From Pedobacter psychrodurus (GTDB lineage Bacteria; Bacteroidota; Bacteroidia; Sphingobacteriales; Sphingobacteriaceae), in NCBI RefSeq assembly GCF_004331735.1, contig NZ_SJSO01000010.1, forward strand, positions 33,041 through 97,040: DNA of 64,000 nucleotides, given 5' to 3'. A program made the position numbers and the translations under genes. Below are positions 36,158-44,267 of the stretch, piece after piece (position 1 is the first letter of the stretch; each line of letters opens with the position of its first letter). The notes under the pieces are model-generated. The model ran no database searches, was not told where the DNA came from, and saw nothing but the letters and a program-made list of their open reading frames with translations.

Positions 36158-37390
36158 TTAATTTCCGAAAAGAGAAAATTTATTCTTTAATTGATTGCGA
36201 CGGTTTTCGTTATACACAAACGCAGCCACGATCAACAGCCCTGCAACACCTTCAAAAGCAACTACAATCTGCGTACCGAAAAGATGTGCCAGGTAACCCA
36301 TTAACAAACTGCCGATTGGTAATACACCCTGATAAGCCATGATATAATAACTTAAAGTCCTACCCCTCATTACATCATCGGCATGGGTCTGCAGATAAGT
36401 ATTGATAGATGAGGTTTGCGCCATCAAACCTAAAGCAGCTAAACCAGTACAAATTAAAGCCAGAATAAGTGACGGTGATATAGCCAGCGCCACAACCGAA
36501 ATGGCTAATAAAATACCCGACATCATTACAATTTTCTGTAAATTTTGACTCACTTTTAATGTAGCCATATAAATGGCACCAAAGAAGGCGCCAAATCCTG
36601 CGGCACTTTCAAACCAGCCAAATGTTGTGGCATTTCCATTAAAAATATCTTTGGCAAACACAGGCAATAAAGTGGTAAAAGGGATGACCAATAAACTTGA
36701 TGCAGCCATCATTAACACCATAGATGCTAAATCTGGAGATGATTTAAGATAATCGTAACCTTTTTTCAGGTCGATCCAGATATTTTCCTTCGATTTTTGA
36801 TGTGCAGTGAGTTTAAGTTTCATCATTACCATACAACCTAATACCGCAATAAAGCTTACAAAATTGATCAGGAAACAGATATCTTCACCCAGGGTGCTCA
36901 AAATTACCCCTGCCAAAGCAGGTCCGATTAGTCTGGCCGCGTTAAACATTGAAGAGTTGAGTGCAATGGCGTTGGGCAAATCTTCTTTATCATCAATTAA
37001 ATTTACCATTAACGATTGACGGGCGGTAACATCAAAAGCATTTACCAAACCCTGAACTAGCGAAAGCGCCGCAATCCAGAACATATCGTATACTTTAAAC
37101 CAGATCATCAAGGCTAAGGCACCTGCCTGCAGCATTAAGATGACCTGGGTAATCACCAATATTTTATACTTATTATGCCTATCTACGTAGCTCCCAGCAT
37201 ACGGCGCCAGCACCAGCGAAGGAATTAAACTCAAAAAAGTAATTAAGCCCAACAAAAAAGCCGATCCAGTTAAACGGTAAACCAACCAACTAATGGCTAC
37301 GCGCTGCATCCATGTACCAACTAATGAAATAGCCTGACCAGTAAAAAATAACCTGTAATTGTAATGCCTTAACGAACGAAAAATACTCAT
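36158..37390 (-). CDS. MFS exporter (EntS/TetV-like)
   Basis: A 410-residue, 12-segment major facilitator transporter from the ATG at 37388-37390 (MSIFRSLRHYNYRLFFTGQAISLVGTWMQRVAISWLVYRL). The Met at 37459 would add an N-terminus not found in the family. GTWMQ and the AYAGSYVDRHNKYK loop are typical of the MFS_3/EntS-type exporters that expel siderophores or drugs. It is divergent from a MarR-type regulator, and both promoters carry the same palindrome, so it is very probably the regulator's target. A drug or toxic-metabolite exporter is the likely role; the substrate is unknown. Confidence 0.9.
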   Translation of the reverse strand: MSIFRSLRHYNYRLFFTGQAISLVGTWMQRVAISWLVYRLTGSAFLLGLITFLSLIPSLVLAPYAGSYVDRHNKYKILVITQVILMLQAGALALMIWFKVYDMFWIAALSLVQGLVNAFDVTARQSLMVNLIDDKEDLPNAIALNSSMFNAARLIGPALAGVILSTLGEDICFLINFVSFIAVLGCMVMMKLKLTAHQKSKENIWIDLKKGYDYLKSSPDLASMVLMMAASSLLVIPFTTLLPVFAKDIFNGNATTFGWFESAAGFGAFFGAIYMATLKVSQNLQKIVMMSGILLAISVVALAISPSLILALICTGLAALGLMAQTSSINTYLQTHADDVMRGRTLSYYIMAYQGVLPIGSLLMGYLAHLFGTQIVVAFEGVAGLLIVAAFVYNENRRNQLKNKFSLFGN

Positions 37391-37401
37391 GTTTAAAAAT
37401 A

Positions 37402-37423
37402 GTAAAGTAACTTTACAAAAGTA
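37402..37423 (-). promoter_or_regulatory. MFS promoter with MarR-type operator
   Basis: On the minus strand TACTTTTG (37416-37423) is a -7 box. Its last base begins the palindrome 37402-37416 (gtaaag taa ctttac), which ends 12 bases before the start codon. A bound repressor would block the promoter. Confidence 0.65.
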
Positions 37424-37532
37424 TAAATTTATACCCAAACAATAAAACAAAAAATACACAGTTTTATCACGCTATAATCACAATTCACACAAAACAGAAA
37501 CTCCTGTTGGTTTATCTATAAAATTAAAAGCT

Positions 37533-37554
37533 TATATTTGTAAAGTTTATTTAC
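37533..37554 (+). promoter_or_regulatory. MarR gene promoter with matching operator
   Basis: TATATTTG (37533-37540) is a perfect TAnnTTTG box. Its last G starts the palindrome gtaaa gttta tttac (37540-37554), which ends 7 bases before the MarR ATG. A TTGG at 37507-37510 could be the -33 element. The arrangement mirrors the MFS promoter. Confidence 0.65.
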
Positions 37555-37561
37555 CATTAAG

Positions 37562-38005
37562 ATGCCTACTCAAACACAAGAAATTGCCGCAAAGCTAAGA
37601 AGCACCGTTACCCGCTTAACCAGACAGTTACGCAAGCAGAATGTAAGTTCAGACTTTAGTAACGCTGAACTGTTGACCATGTCGCTGCTCGAACAACATG
37701 GCAAAATGTTATCTACCGAGTTGGCAGACATGGAAAGAGTATCTAAACAAGCTATTTCGCAGATCATTAACCGCCTGTTCGATGCCAAATGCGTAGCGCG
37801 CTTTCCAAGCGAAGAGGATAAACGAAAGGTTTTTATTGGCTTAACTAAGCTTGGTGAAAAACACATTGTTGCCAGCAGAAAAATAAAAGAAGAATGGTTG
37901 GTAAAAACCATGGAAAAAATCTTTTCTTCGGAAGAAATCAACTTGATTCAGGCTTTTCTACCCCTTCTTTCGCGTTTGGTAGAACACAACGGTGCAAGAG
38001 TATAG
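37562..38005 (+). CDS. MarR-family transcriptional regulator
   Basis: A 147-residue winged-helix regulator. The recognition region LSTELADMERVSKQAISQIINRLFDAKCVARFPSEEDKRKVFIGLTKLGEK shows the DxR-like wing (EEDKRKVF) of MarR proteins, flanked by dimerisation helices. It should repress itself and the divergent MFS exporter through two near-identical 15-base palindromes, and release them on binding a small phenolic or drug-like ligand. Normal family length. 46 bases separate it from the metallo-hydrolase gene, which may be cotranscribed. Confidence 0.92.
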   Translation: MPTQTQEIAAKLRSTVTRLTRQLRKQNVSSDFSNAELLTMSLLEQHGKMLSTELADMERVSKQAISQIINRLFDAKCVARFPSEEDKRKVFIGLTKLGEKHIVASRKIKEEWLVKTMEKIFSSEEINLIQAFLPLLSRLVEHNGARV

Positions 38006-38051
38006 TTTTCCTTTTTCCTTCGCCAAATAAGCCTTATCTTGCAAGCTGAAA

Positions 38052-38888
38052 ATGGCACTATACTTTACATCAATCAATTCGGGCAGTAATGGCAATTGTT
38101 ACTATGTGGGTAATGATAATGAAGCTGTTTTGGTTGATGTTGGCCTAACCTGCAAAGAGGTTGAAACACGGATGAACCGTTTGGGTTTGCCAATAAGCAA
38201 ATTAAAGGCGATTTTTATCTCGCACGAACACAGTGATCACATTAAAGGCGTAACCGTTTTTGCTAAAAAACATAAACTCCCGGTATACATTAGTACAGCT
38301 ACGCTAAAAAGCAGTCGGCTACTTTTGGATGCAAATAATACCTTTTCATTAAACCATTTACAGCATATTCAGATTGGCGATTTAAAGATTTCCGCCTTTT
38401 CTAAATTCCACGATGCAGCTGATCCTTACAGCTTTACCGTTGAATGTAACGAGGTAAAGGTTGGCATTTTTACAGATATAGGCTCCGTATGCGACCGTTT
38501 AATCTCACATTTCAAAAATTGCCACGCAGCTTTCTTAGAAGCTAACTACGATACGCAGATGCTGGAAAATGGCAGATATCCCTATTTTTTGAAGAGAAGG
38601 ATTATGAGTGGACATGGTCACTTAAGCAATGCACAGGCATTAGAGCTTTTCATCAACCATAAAGCCCCATACATGAGTCATTTATTATTGAGCCACTTAT
38701 CAAAAGATAATAACAACCCGGAGCTTGTTGAAAATCTTTTTAAAAATGTTGCCGGTAATACTTTTATTAAAGTAGCTTCAAGATATGAGGAAACCGAACT
38801 CTATTACGTAAGCAACGTTCAAAACACACCTGAAGCTTACAATTTCGACCCTAACCTGCATCAGCCAGCACAACTTAACCTCTTTTAA
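38052..38888 (+). CDS. YycJ/WalJ-like metallo-beta-lactamase-fold hydrolase
   Basis: A 278-residue cytoplasmic MBL-fold protein. Metal-binding motifs are FISHEHSDHIKG (HxHxDH), FHDAADPYSF with its His, FTDIGSVCDRLISH and the C-terminal GHGHLSNAQA and LLLSHLSKDNNNPE. These blocks match the YycJ/WalJ/VicX family, linked to DNA maintenance and cell-wall coordination in Firmicutes; an exonuclease-like activity has been proposed there. Members are widespread in Bacteroidota and no walRK-type operon surrounds this one. Start at the ATG 38052. Confidence 0.88.
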   Translation: MALYFTSINSGSNGNCYYVGNDNEAVLVDVGLTCKEVETRMNRLGLPISKLKAIFISHEHSDHIKGVTVFAKKHKLPVYISTATLKSSRLLLDANNTFSLNHLQHIQIGDLKISAFSKFHDAADPYSFTVECNEVKVGIFTDIGSVCDRLISHFKNCHAAFLEANYDTQMLENGRYPYFLKRRIMSGHGHLSNAQALELFINHKAPYMSHLLLSHLSKDNNNPELVENLFKNVAGNTFIKVASRYEETELYYVSNVQNTPEAYNFDPNLHQPAQLNLF

Positions 38889-39244
38889 CACCTTAAAGTC
38901 AAAAACAGTTTACCGTTTTCTATCAATTCGGTTACAGTACGATGTATTTTGTGCGTTAAGCGCAATTAAACTACCAAGGCCAAAAATTACGCACGAAAAA
39001 GTATAAATAATTTTTTTTCAACAAAAACATTTTATTTAATCACGAGTTATATATAGACTTCATAAATAGTTTGTTTGGTTTATTGGGGCTTATGGATTTA
39101 AGCCCCTTTCTCTTGCCTAAAATTTTGCAATTAGCTGAGGCTAAAATCAATCACATTTTATTCCATTTTATATTCTAAATTTTTAGTTATATTCGATTGA
39201 CAATCATCCGGAGATAATATTTAAACCTTTAAATAATAAATTAT
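38889..39244. other. Gene-free region before the aquaporin
   Basis: No protein gene seen. The stretch is AT-rich with a run of T (about 39009-39018) and contains the stem-loop at 39085-39106, which could end either the upstream operon or an unannotated short transcript. The last 60 bases should contain the aquaporin promoter, but I find no exact TAnnTTTG box. Confidence 0.4.
39085..39106 (+). terminator. Terminator-like hairpin
   Basis: ggggctta pairs perfectly with taagcccc around tggatt, then ttt ctctt follows. It is about 200 bases beyond the metallo-hydrolase stop, farther than usual for its terminator. Confidence 0.6.
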
Positions 39245-39952
39245 ATGGAGACAAGTAAACTTTCTAAATTCAGTGCCGAGTTTCTGGGCACGCTCGTGTT
39301 GGTTTTAATGGGCTGTGGTAGTGCGGTTATAGCCGGCGCAAATGGAACCACAGGTGTAGGCTTATTAGGCATATCTTTTGCCTTTGGCTTATCAGTTACT
39401 GCAATGGCTTATGCTATAGGTCATATTTCAGGCTGTCACATTAATCCGGCAATTTCAATCGGAATGGTAATAGCGGGCCGCATGAAAATTGGCGAAGCTG
39501 CCTATTATATTGTGGCGCAGGTATTAGGTGGCATTGCAGGGGCATTTATTTTGCTGCAAATTGCCTCAGGAAAACCAGAATACTCTTTAACATCAAATGG
39601 ATTAGGGCAAAATGGCTTTGCCGCGCTATCTCCACAACATTACAGCTTACAGGCTGGTTTTATTGCAGAAATTGTACTAACTTTTATTTTCTTATTGGTC
39701 ATTTTTGGCTCAACATCTACTAAAAATATTAACGGAGGCTTTGCTGGACTAGCAATTGGCTTAAGTTTAACACTCATTCATATTGTGGGTATCCCAGTAA
39801 CAGGCGTATCGGTAAATCCTGCCAGAAGTGTCGGCCCTGCCCTATTAGTTGGCGGACAGGCGTTAAGTCAAGTTTGGCTCTTTATTGTAGCGCCAATTAT
39901 TGGTGCGGCACTAAGTGCTTTAGTTTGGAAAACTGTGCTGGAGAAGAACTAG
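39245..39952 (+). CDS. aqpZ: Aquaporin Z
   Basis: A 235-residue inner-membrane channel with six membrane segments and both half-helix pore loops: GCHINPAISIG and VSVNPARSVGPAL. The water-selective filter is supported by the His of HIVGIPVTGVSVNPARS and the Arg after the second NPA. Length and motifs match AqpZ rather than the longer glycerol facilitators. It allows rapid water flux during osmotic change. Stands alone, convergent with glutathione peroxidase, with a shared bidirectional terminator between them. Confidence 0.95.
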   Translation: METSKLSKFSAEFLGTLVLVLMGCGSAVIAGANGTTGVGLLGISFAFGLSVTAMAYAIGHISGCHINPAISIGMVIAGRMKIGEAAYYIVAQVLGGIAGAFILLQIASGKPEYSLTSNGLGQNGFAALSPQHYSLQAGFIAEIVLTFIFLLVIFGSTSTKNINGGFAGLAIGLSLTLIHIVGIPVTGVSVNPARSVGPALLVGGQALSQVWLFIVAPIIGAALSALVWKTVLEKN

Positions 39953-39962
39953 GTTAAAATGG

Positions 39963-40024
39963 AAAAGGGAAGATGTAATATGGAGAATGGTGTTTAGTCC
40001 ACTCTTTATCACATCTTCCCTTTT
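39963..40024. terminator. Bidirectional terminator between aqpZ and glutathione peroxidase
   Basis: aaaagggaagatgt (39963-39976) and acatcttccctttt (40011-40024) are perfect 14-base inverted arms with a 34-base loop, flanked by A-rich and T-rich ends, placed between two convergent genes. Confidence 0.75.
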
Positions 40025-40075
40025 ATTTAATGCAATAGAAAAACATTCCATTTTCCATCTCACATCTTACCTCAA

Positions 40076-40588
40076 CTACAGGTTCTTTACAATCGCCTCG
40101 TCAGTAGGTTTTGTTTTAGAACGGAAACGGTGTACCAATTCTCCTTTTTCGTTGATTAAGAATTTCTCAAAATTCCATTTAATATCGCCCTGCTCTTCAG
40201 TATTGGTCTGAGAAATTAAATACTTGAATAAAGGACTAATATCATCGCCTTTCACACTGCTTTTCTCTGCCAACATAAAAGATACATTGTATTTTCCTGT
40301 ACAAAATTCTTTAATCTCAGCATTGGTAGAAAACTCCTGTCCACCGAAGTTACCTGCCGGGAAACCAATCAATACCACTTTTTTACCGTATTGTTTCTGA
40401 AGTTTTTCTAAATCCTCATACTGTGGAGTGAAACCACATTTAGAAGCTGTGTTAACAATTAAGATTTTTTTGCCTTTAAATTTCGATAGTTTAATTTCTT
40501 TACCATCAATGGTTTTAAAGCTGAAATCGTAAACATTTTTTGGTGGCGACACCAATAAGTTTAATAGGATTAAAATTGTGCTGATCAT
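40076..40588 (-). CDS. Glutathione peroxidase (thiol peroxidase type)
   Basis: A 170-residue thioredoxin-fold peroxidase with an N-terminal hydrophobic stretch (ISTILILLNLLVSPP) that may export it or anchor it. The peroxidatic Cys is in VNTASKCGFTPQY, followed by FPAGNFGGQEF and IKWNFEKFLI, giving the Cys, Gln, Trp and Asn catalytic residues. As in other bacteria the active residue is Cys, not selenocysteine, so thioredoxin is the probable electron donor. FPAGN replaces the commoner FPCNQ, so that particular Cys is absent. Protects against lipid and organic peroxides. Confidence 0.9.
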   Translation of the reverse strand: MISTILILLNLLVSPPKNVYDFSFKTIDGKEIKLSKFKGKKILIVNTASKCGFTPQYEDLEKLQKQYGKKVVLIGFPAGNFGGQEFSTNAEIKEFCTGKYNVSFMLAEKSSVKGDDISPLFKYLISQTNTEEQGDIKWNFEKFLINEKGELVHRFRSKTKPTDEAIVKNL

Positions 40589-41157
40589 CGTTGTTTTATT
40601 TTTATATACGAATATAAGTACAAATCGGTTGCCTTGATGTAATGCGGCTGTAAATTATATGATATAGATAGTTAAAGAGCCTAAGGTTTTGAGATTGGAA
40701 ATGAAAACAGGTATTTCATAGCTCAAATAAGAATCTTTTTTTGATTAGGAAATTGAGGGTAGTGGTTCTTGGCAGTTTACAGTCCCGCTATCGCTTATAG
40801 TCCTCGCTGCGCTCCGGGCTATTCTGCTCTATCGGGTTTAATTAACAAAGTCAGTTGTTCTTTTGTACCTTCAGCCTGGCAAAACGCTATTAAAACCTAA
40901 ATAGCAGTATCAGCCAAGCCACCTAAACCCGACCGAAGTGAGATGCCGATTTTTCATCGGCAGAAACGGGGGCGGGACCAACCCTTACCTAATAGCATGG
41001 GTATTGCTTTTCAAAAACAAAACAAGATTAAACCTTATTAAAATCATCCTGTAAACCAACATATTTTACCCACATTTAATAAAAAAATTGTATTTAATTC
41101 TATTCATGTTTTGATTTATGCTTTAATTATAGCTTTATTTGCACAAAAACGTATTTC
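40589..41157. repeat. Intergenic repeat-type region before topA
   Basis: No gene. The part 40741-40985 is less AT-rich and contains blocks typical of dispersed intergenic units (gctgcgctccgggctattct; acccgaccgaagtgagatg; aaacgggggcgggaccaac). It encloses the palindrome tgccgat-ttttc-atcggca at 40944-40962. The last 100 bases are AT-rich and should hold the topA promoter; a TTTATTTG sequence ends at about 41141. Confidence 0.5.
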
Positions 41158-43719
41158 ATGGCCAAAAATTTATTAATCGTCGAGTCACCCGCAAAAGCTA
41201 AAACTATAGAAGGCTATTTAGGTAAAGATTTCCTGGTGAAATCTAGCTACGGCCACATCAGGGATTTAGTTAAGGGCGATATGGCGATTGATATCAAGAA
41301 TAATTTTGCCCAAACCTACGAGGTACCTGCCGACAAGAAAAATATTGTTGCCGAATTAAAAAAACTAGCTAAGGAAGCCGAAATGGTATGGCTAGCATCC
41401 GATGAGGACCGCGAGGGGGAAGCTATTTCCTGGCACTTATTCGAAACTTTAGGCCTAAAAGTGGAGAAAACAAAACGTATCGTTTTTCATGAAATTACCA
41501 AACCAGCAATTTTAAAAGCAATCGATAGTCCGCGTGGAATTGATTATAATCTGGTAAATGCCCAACAGGCACGCCGTGTATTAGATCGTTTGGTGGGTTT
41601 CGAACTTTCTCCTGTATTATGGAAAAAAGTGAAGCCATCATTATCTGCGGGCCGTGTACAGTCAGTGGCCGTACGTTTAATTGTTGAGAGAGAGAGAGAA
41701 GTTTTAAATTTTAATGCAGCTGCAGCCTATAAAATTACCGCCCAGTTTTCTACTGGCAAGGGAAAAGAAATTGTAAAAGCAGAATTGCCACAACGCTTCG
41801 AAAATGAGGCTGATGCTGAAAATTATCTTCAGGACTGTGCAAATGCTAAGTTCGACATTACCAGTTTGGAAACAAGGCCTGCAAAACGTAATCCTGCTGC
41901 TCCATTTACCACCTCAACTTTACAACAAGAAGCTTCCAGAAAATTAGGTTTTTCGGTAGCCAGAACCATGCAGGTTGCACAAAGACTGTACGAAGCGGGT
42001 AAGATTACTTACATGAGAACAGACTCTGTAAACTTATCAGAAACGGCATTAAACGCAGCTGCTGCCGAGATTAAATCTGCTTACGGCGATAAATATCACC
42101 AGCACCGCGTTTACAAAACAAAATCGGCTGGTGCACAAGAAGCTCACGAAGCCATCCGCCCCACATATTTCGACAGACATAGTGTAGATGGAGATATTTC
42201 AGAAAAACGTTTATATGATTTAATCTGGAAACGTTCAATTGCTTCGCAAATGAGTGAAGCTTTGTTCGAAAAAACAACCGCTCAGATTACGGCCTCAACC
42301 AGAAAAGAACACTTAGTGGCCGAAGGCGAAGTATTAAAGTTCGATGGTTTCTTAAAAGTTTACCTGGAATCTACTGACGATGAAGAAAACGAAGAAAAAG
42401 AAGGTGGTGCAATTTTACCTCCTTTAAGCAAAGGACAGGAACTATTTTTAAAAGAAATGCAGGCAACGGAGCGTTATTCACGCCCGCCAGCAAGATATAC
42501 AGAGGCCAGTTTAGTTAAAAAACTAGAAGAACTGGGCATTGGTCGACCGTCTACTTATGCACCAACCATTTCTACGGTACAGAACCGTGGTTATGTGGTT
42601 AAAGAAGATAGAGATGGTAAACAACGTAAGTTTACTTCTATCGTTTTAGCTGATGGTAAAGTGAGTAAAGATGTAAAATCTGAAATTACAGGTGCAGAAA
42701 AACAAAAACTTTTCCCTACCGATATTGGTGAGGTAGTAAACGATTTCTTGGTAGAACATTTCAAAGGTATCGTCGATTTTAACTTCACGGCAAAGGTGGA
42801 GAAAGAATTTGATGAAATTGCGCAGGGTTTACAAGAGTGGACTAAAATGCTACACGCGTTCTATAATCCATTTCATACTGAAGTAGAAACTACGCTTGAA
42901 ACAGCAGAACGTGCAACTGGCGAGCGCTTGTTAGGCTTAGATCCGGCAACTGGTAAAAATGTATACACCAAGGTTGGTAAATTTGGACCATTGGTTCAAA
43001 TTGGAGAGCTTGATGAGGCCGAAAAACCTCGATATGCCAGCTTAATGCGTACGCAATCTGTTGCAACCATTACTTTAGATGATGCCTTGGAGCTGTTTAA
43101 ACTTCCTTTCCAACTTCCTGATTTTGAAGACAAAGAAGTGATGATTGGTGTTGGCCGTTTTGGTCCTTACGTAAAATGGGGCGAAAGTTTTATTTCGCTT
43201 CCTAAAAACGAAGAACCTTTATCGGTAACTTATGAAAGAGCAGTTGAAATTATCAAACAGAAAATGGATGATGATGCCCCAATTGCACATTACGAAGGTT
43301 TAGGTGTAACAAAAGGCAAAGGCCGCTTTGGTCCGTTTATAAAATGGAACGATCTGTTTATTAATATTCCTGCAAAAGGTTACGATTTCGATAATTTAAC
43401 ACAGGAAGATATTAATACCTTAATTAGCAAAAAAGTAGAAAAAGAAGCCAACCGTTTCATTAAAACCTGGGATGCTGAAAAAATTTCTATCGAAAATGGC
43501 CGTTGGGGACCGTTTATCCGTTTTGGAAAACTAATGCTTAAACTGCGATATAACGAAGCTACCAAACAAAAATATACGCCGGAAGAACTGGTTGATATTG
43601 ATTTGGAAGTGGTTAAAAAGATGATTGTAGAGCAAGTACCTAATGCTTTTGAAACAAAGAAAAAAGCCCCGGCAAAGAAAAAAGCCCCAGCTAAAAAGGC
43701 TGTAGCAAAGAAAAAATAG
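41158..43719 (+). CDS. topA: DNA topoisomerase I
   Basis: An 853-residue type IA topoisomerase that relaxes negative supercoils. The TOPRIM domain has LLIVESPAKAKTIEGYLG and the acidic SDEDREGEAI (Asp82, Asp84, Glu86). The catalytic Tyr285 is in GKITYMRTDS. After the core there are no zinc fingers; instead four GRFGPF/YVKWG-type repeats follow (KVGKFGPLVQIG, GVGRFGPYVKWG, GKGRFGPFIKWN, ENGRWGPFIRFG), then a lysine/alanine/proline tail (KKKAPAKKKAPAKKAVAKKK), probably for DNA binding. This architecture is normal for Bacteroidota. Monocistronic, followed by two hairpins. Confidence 0.97.
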   Translation: MAKNLLIVESPAKAKTIEGYLGKDFLVKSSYGHIRDLVKGDMAIDIKNNFAQTYEVPADKKNIVAELKKLAKEAEMVWLASDEDREGEAISWHLFETLGLKVEKTKRIVFHEITKPAILKAIDSPRGIDYNLVNAQQARRVLDRLVGFELSPVLWKKVKPSLSAGRVQSVAVRLIVEREREVLNFNAAAAYKITAQFSTGKGKEIVKAELPQRFENEADAENYLQDCANAKFDITSLETRPAKRNPAAPFTTSTLQQEASRKLGFSVARTMQVAQRLYEAGKITYMRTDSVNLSETALNAAAAEIKSAYGDKYHQHRVYKTKSAGAQEAHEAIRPTYFDRHSVDGDISEKRLYDLIWKRSIASQMSEALFEKTTAQITASTRKEHLVAEGEVLKFDGFLKVYLESTDDEENEEKEGGAILPPLSKGQELFLKEMQATERYSRPPARYTEASLVKKLEELGIGRPSTYAPTISTVQNRGYVVKEDRDGKQRKFTSIVLADGKVSKDVKSEITGAEKQKLFPTDIGEVVNDFLVEHFKGIVDFNFTAKVEKEFDEIAQGLQEWTKMLHAFYNPFHTEVETTLETAERATGERLLGLDPATGKNVYTKVGKFGPLVQIGELDEAEKPRYASLMRTQSVATITLDDALELFKLPFQLPDFEDKEVMIGVGRFGPYVKWGESFISLPKNEEPLSVTYERAVEIIKQKMDDDAPIAHYEGLGVTKGKGRFGPFIKWNDLFINIPAKGYDFDNLTQEDINTLISKKVEKEANRFIKTWDAEKISIENGRWGPFIRFGKLMLKLRYNEATKQKYTPEELVDIDLEVVKKMIVEQVPNAFETKKKAPAKKKAPAKKAVAKKK

Positions 43720-43739
43720 GCCAGGATTAAATGATTTCT

Positions 43740-43767
43740 GGATTGCCAAGATAAAGTTTGGCAATCC
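43740..43767 (+). terminator. topA terminator
   Basis: ggattgccaa and ttggcaatcc are perfect 10-base arms around gataaagt, 20 bases after the topA stop. The T-run is weak. Confidence 0.7.
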
Positions 43768-43780
43768 AAATTGTCCATAT

Positions 43781-43841
43781 TGTCATCCTGAGCCTGTCGA
43801 AGGACATTTAAACAAAGTGTTTCGACAAGCTCAACATGACA
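43781..43841. repeat. Long intergenic inverted repeat (TGAGC-TGTCGAA family)
   Basis: Arms of about 25 bases, tgtcatcctgagcctgtcga (43781-43800) and tcgacaagctcaacatgaca (43822-43841), are imperfectly complementary. Related sequences lie at 10647-10719 and 60394-60480. Dispersed repeats of this kind are common in Bacteroidota intergenic DNA and may act as secondary terminators. Confidence 0.75.
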
Positions 43842-43854
43842 GATTGATTAAAGT

Positions 43855-44259
43855 ATGAAAGCAGATTTACCAGAAAATACAGTTGAAGATATTGCAATGG
43901 CCGTTGTATTAATGGGCGAAACACCTGAAGTAAAAAGCTGGACGGTTTATCTCGTTAATTTAAAAAACGAACCAATAACCAATGTTTTAATCAGCTCTAA
44001 AGGATATGGCGAAAAAGACGGCAAGCAGGTAAAAACTTCTGTTTTAAGGCATTTTGTAGGCGATATGGAAGCCAATTCATTCTCAGGCGTTGAAGCCATT
44101 GATCCTGAAGTATTTGGTTTAACAAATGAATATTGGTTGAGTTATTACATCGGCAGCACCATTTACGATAAGAAATTTATTTTCTTACCTGAAAGCATCA
44201 TCGATTTCAATCTGATCAAAATTCCACTGGTAAACAGACCTGGGGTGATGATTAAATAA
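43855..44259 (+). CDS. Conserved hypothetical protein downstream of topA
   Basis: A 134-residue soluble protein. MAVVLMGETPEVKSWTVYLVNLKNEPITNVLISSKGYGEKDGKQVKTSVLRHF, then FGLTNEYWLSYYIG and KKFIFLPESI, read like a single beta-rich domain, probably an Ig-like or OB-like sandwich. I recall similar proteins only as unassigned Bacteroidota sequences. No catalytic motif, signal peptide or membrane segment. Start at the ATG 43855, just after the repeat hairpin. Convergent with the ATPase gene, with only 8 bases between the stops. Confidence 0.65.
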   Translation: MKADLPENTVEDIAMAVVLMGETPEVKSWTVYLVNLKNEPITNVLISSKGYGEKDGKQVKTSVLRHFVGDMEANSFSGVEAIDPEVFGLTNEYWLSYYIGSTIYDKKFIFLPESIIDFNLIKIPLVNRPGVMIK

Positions 44260-44267
44260 AGGGAAGA

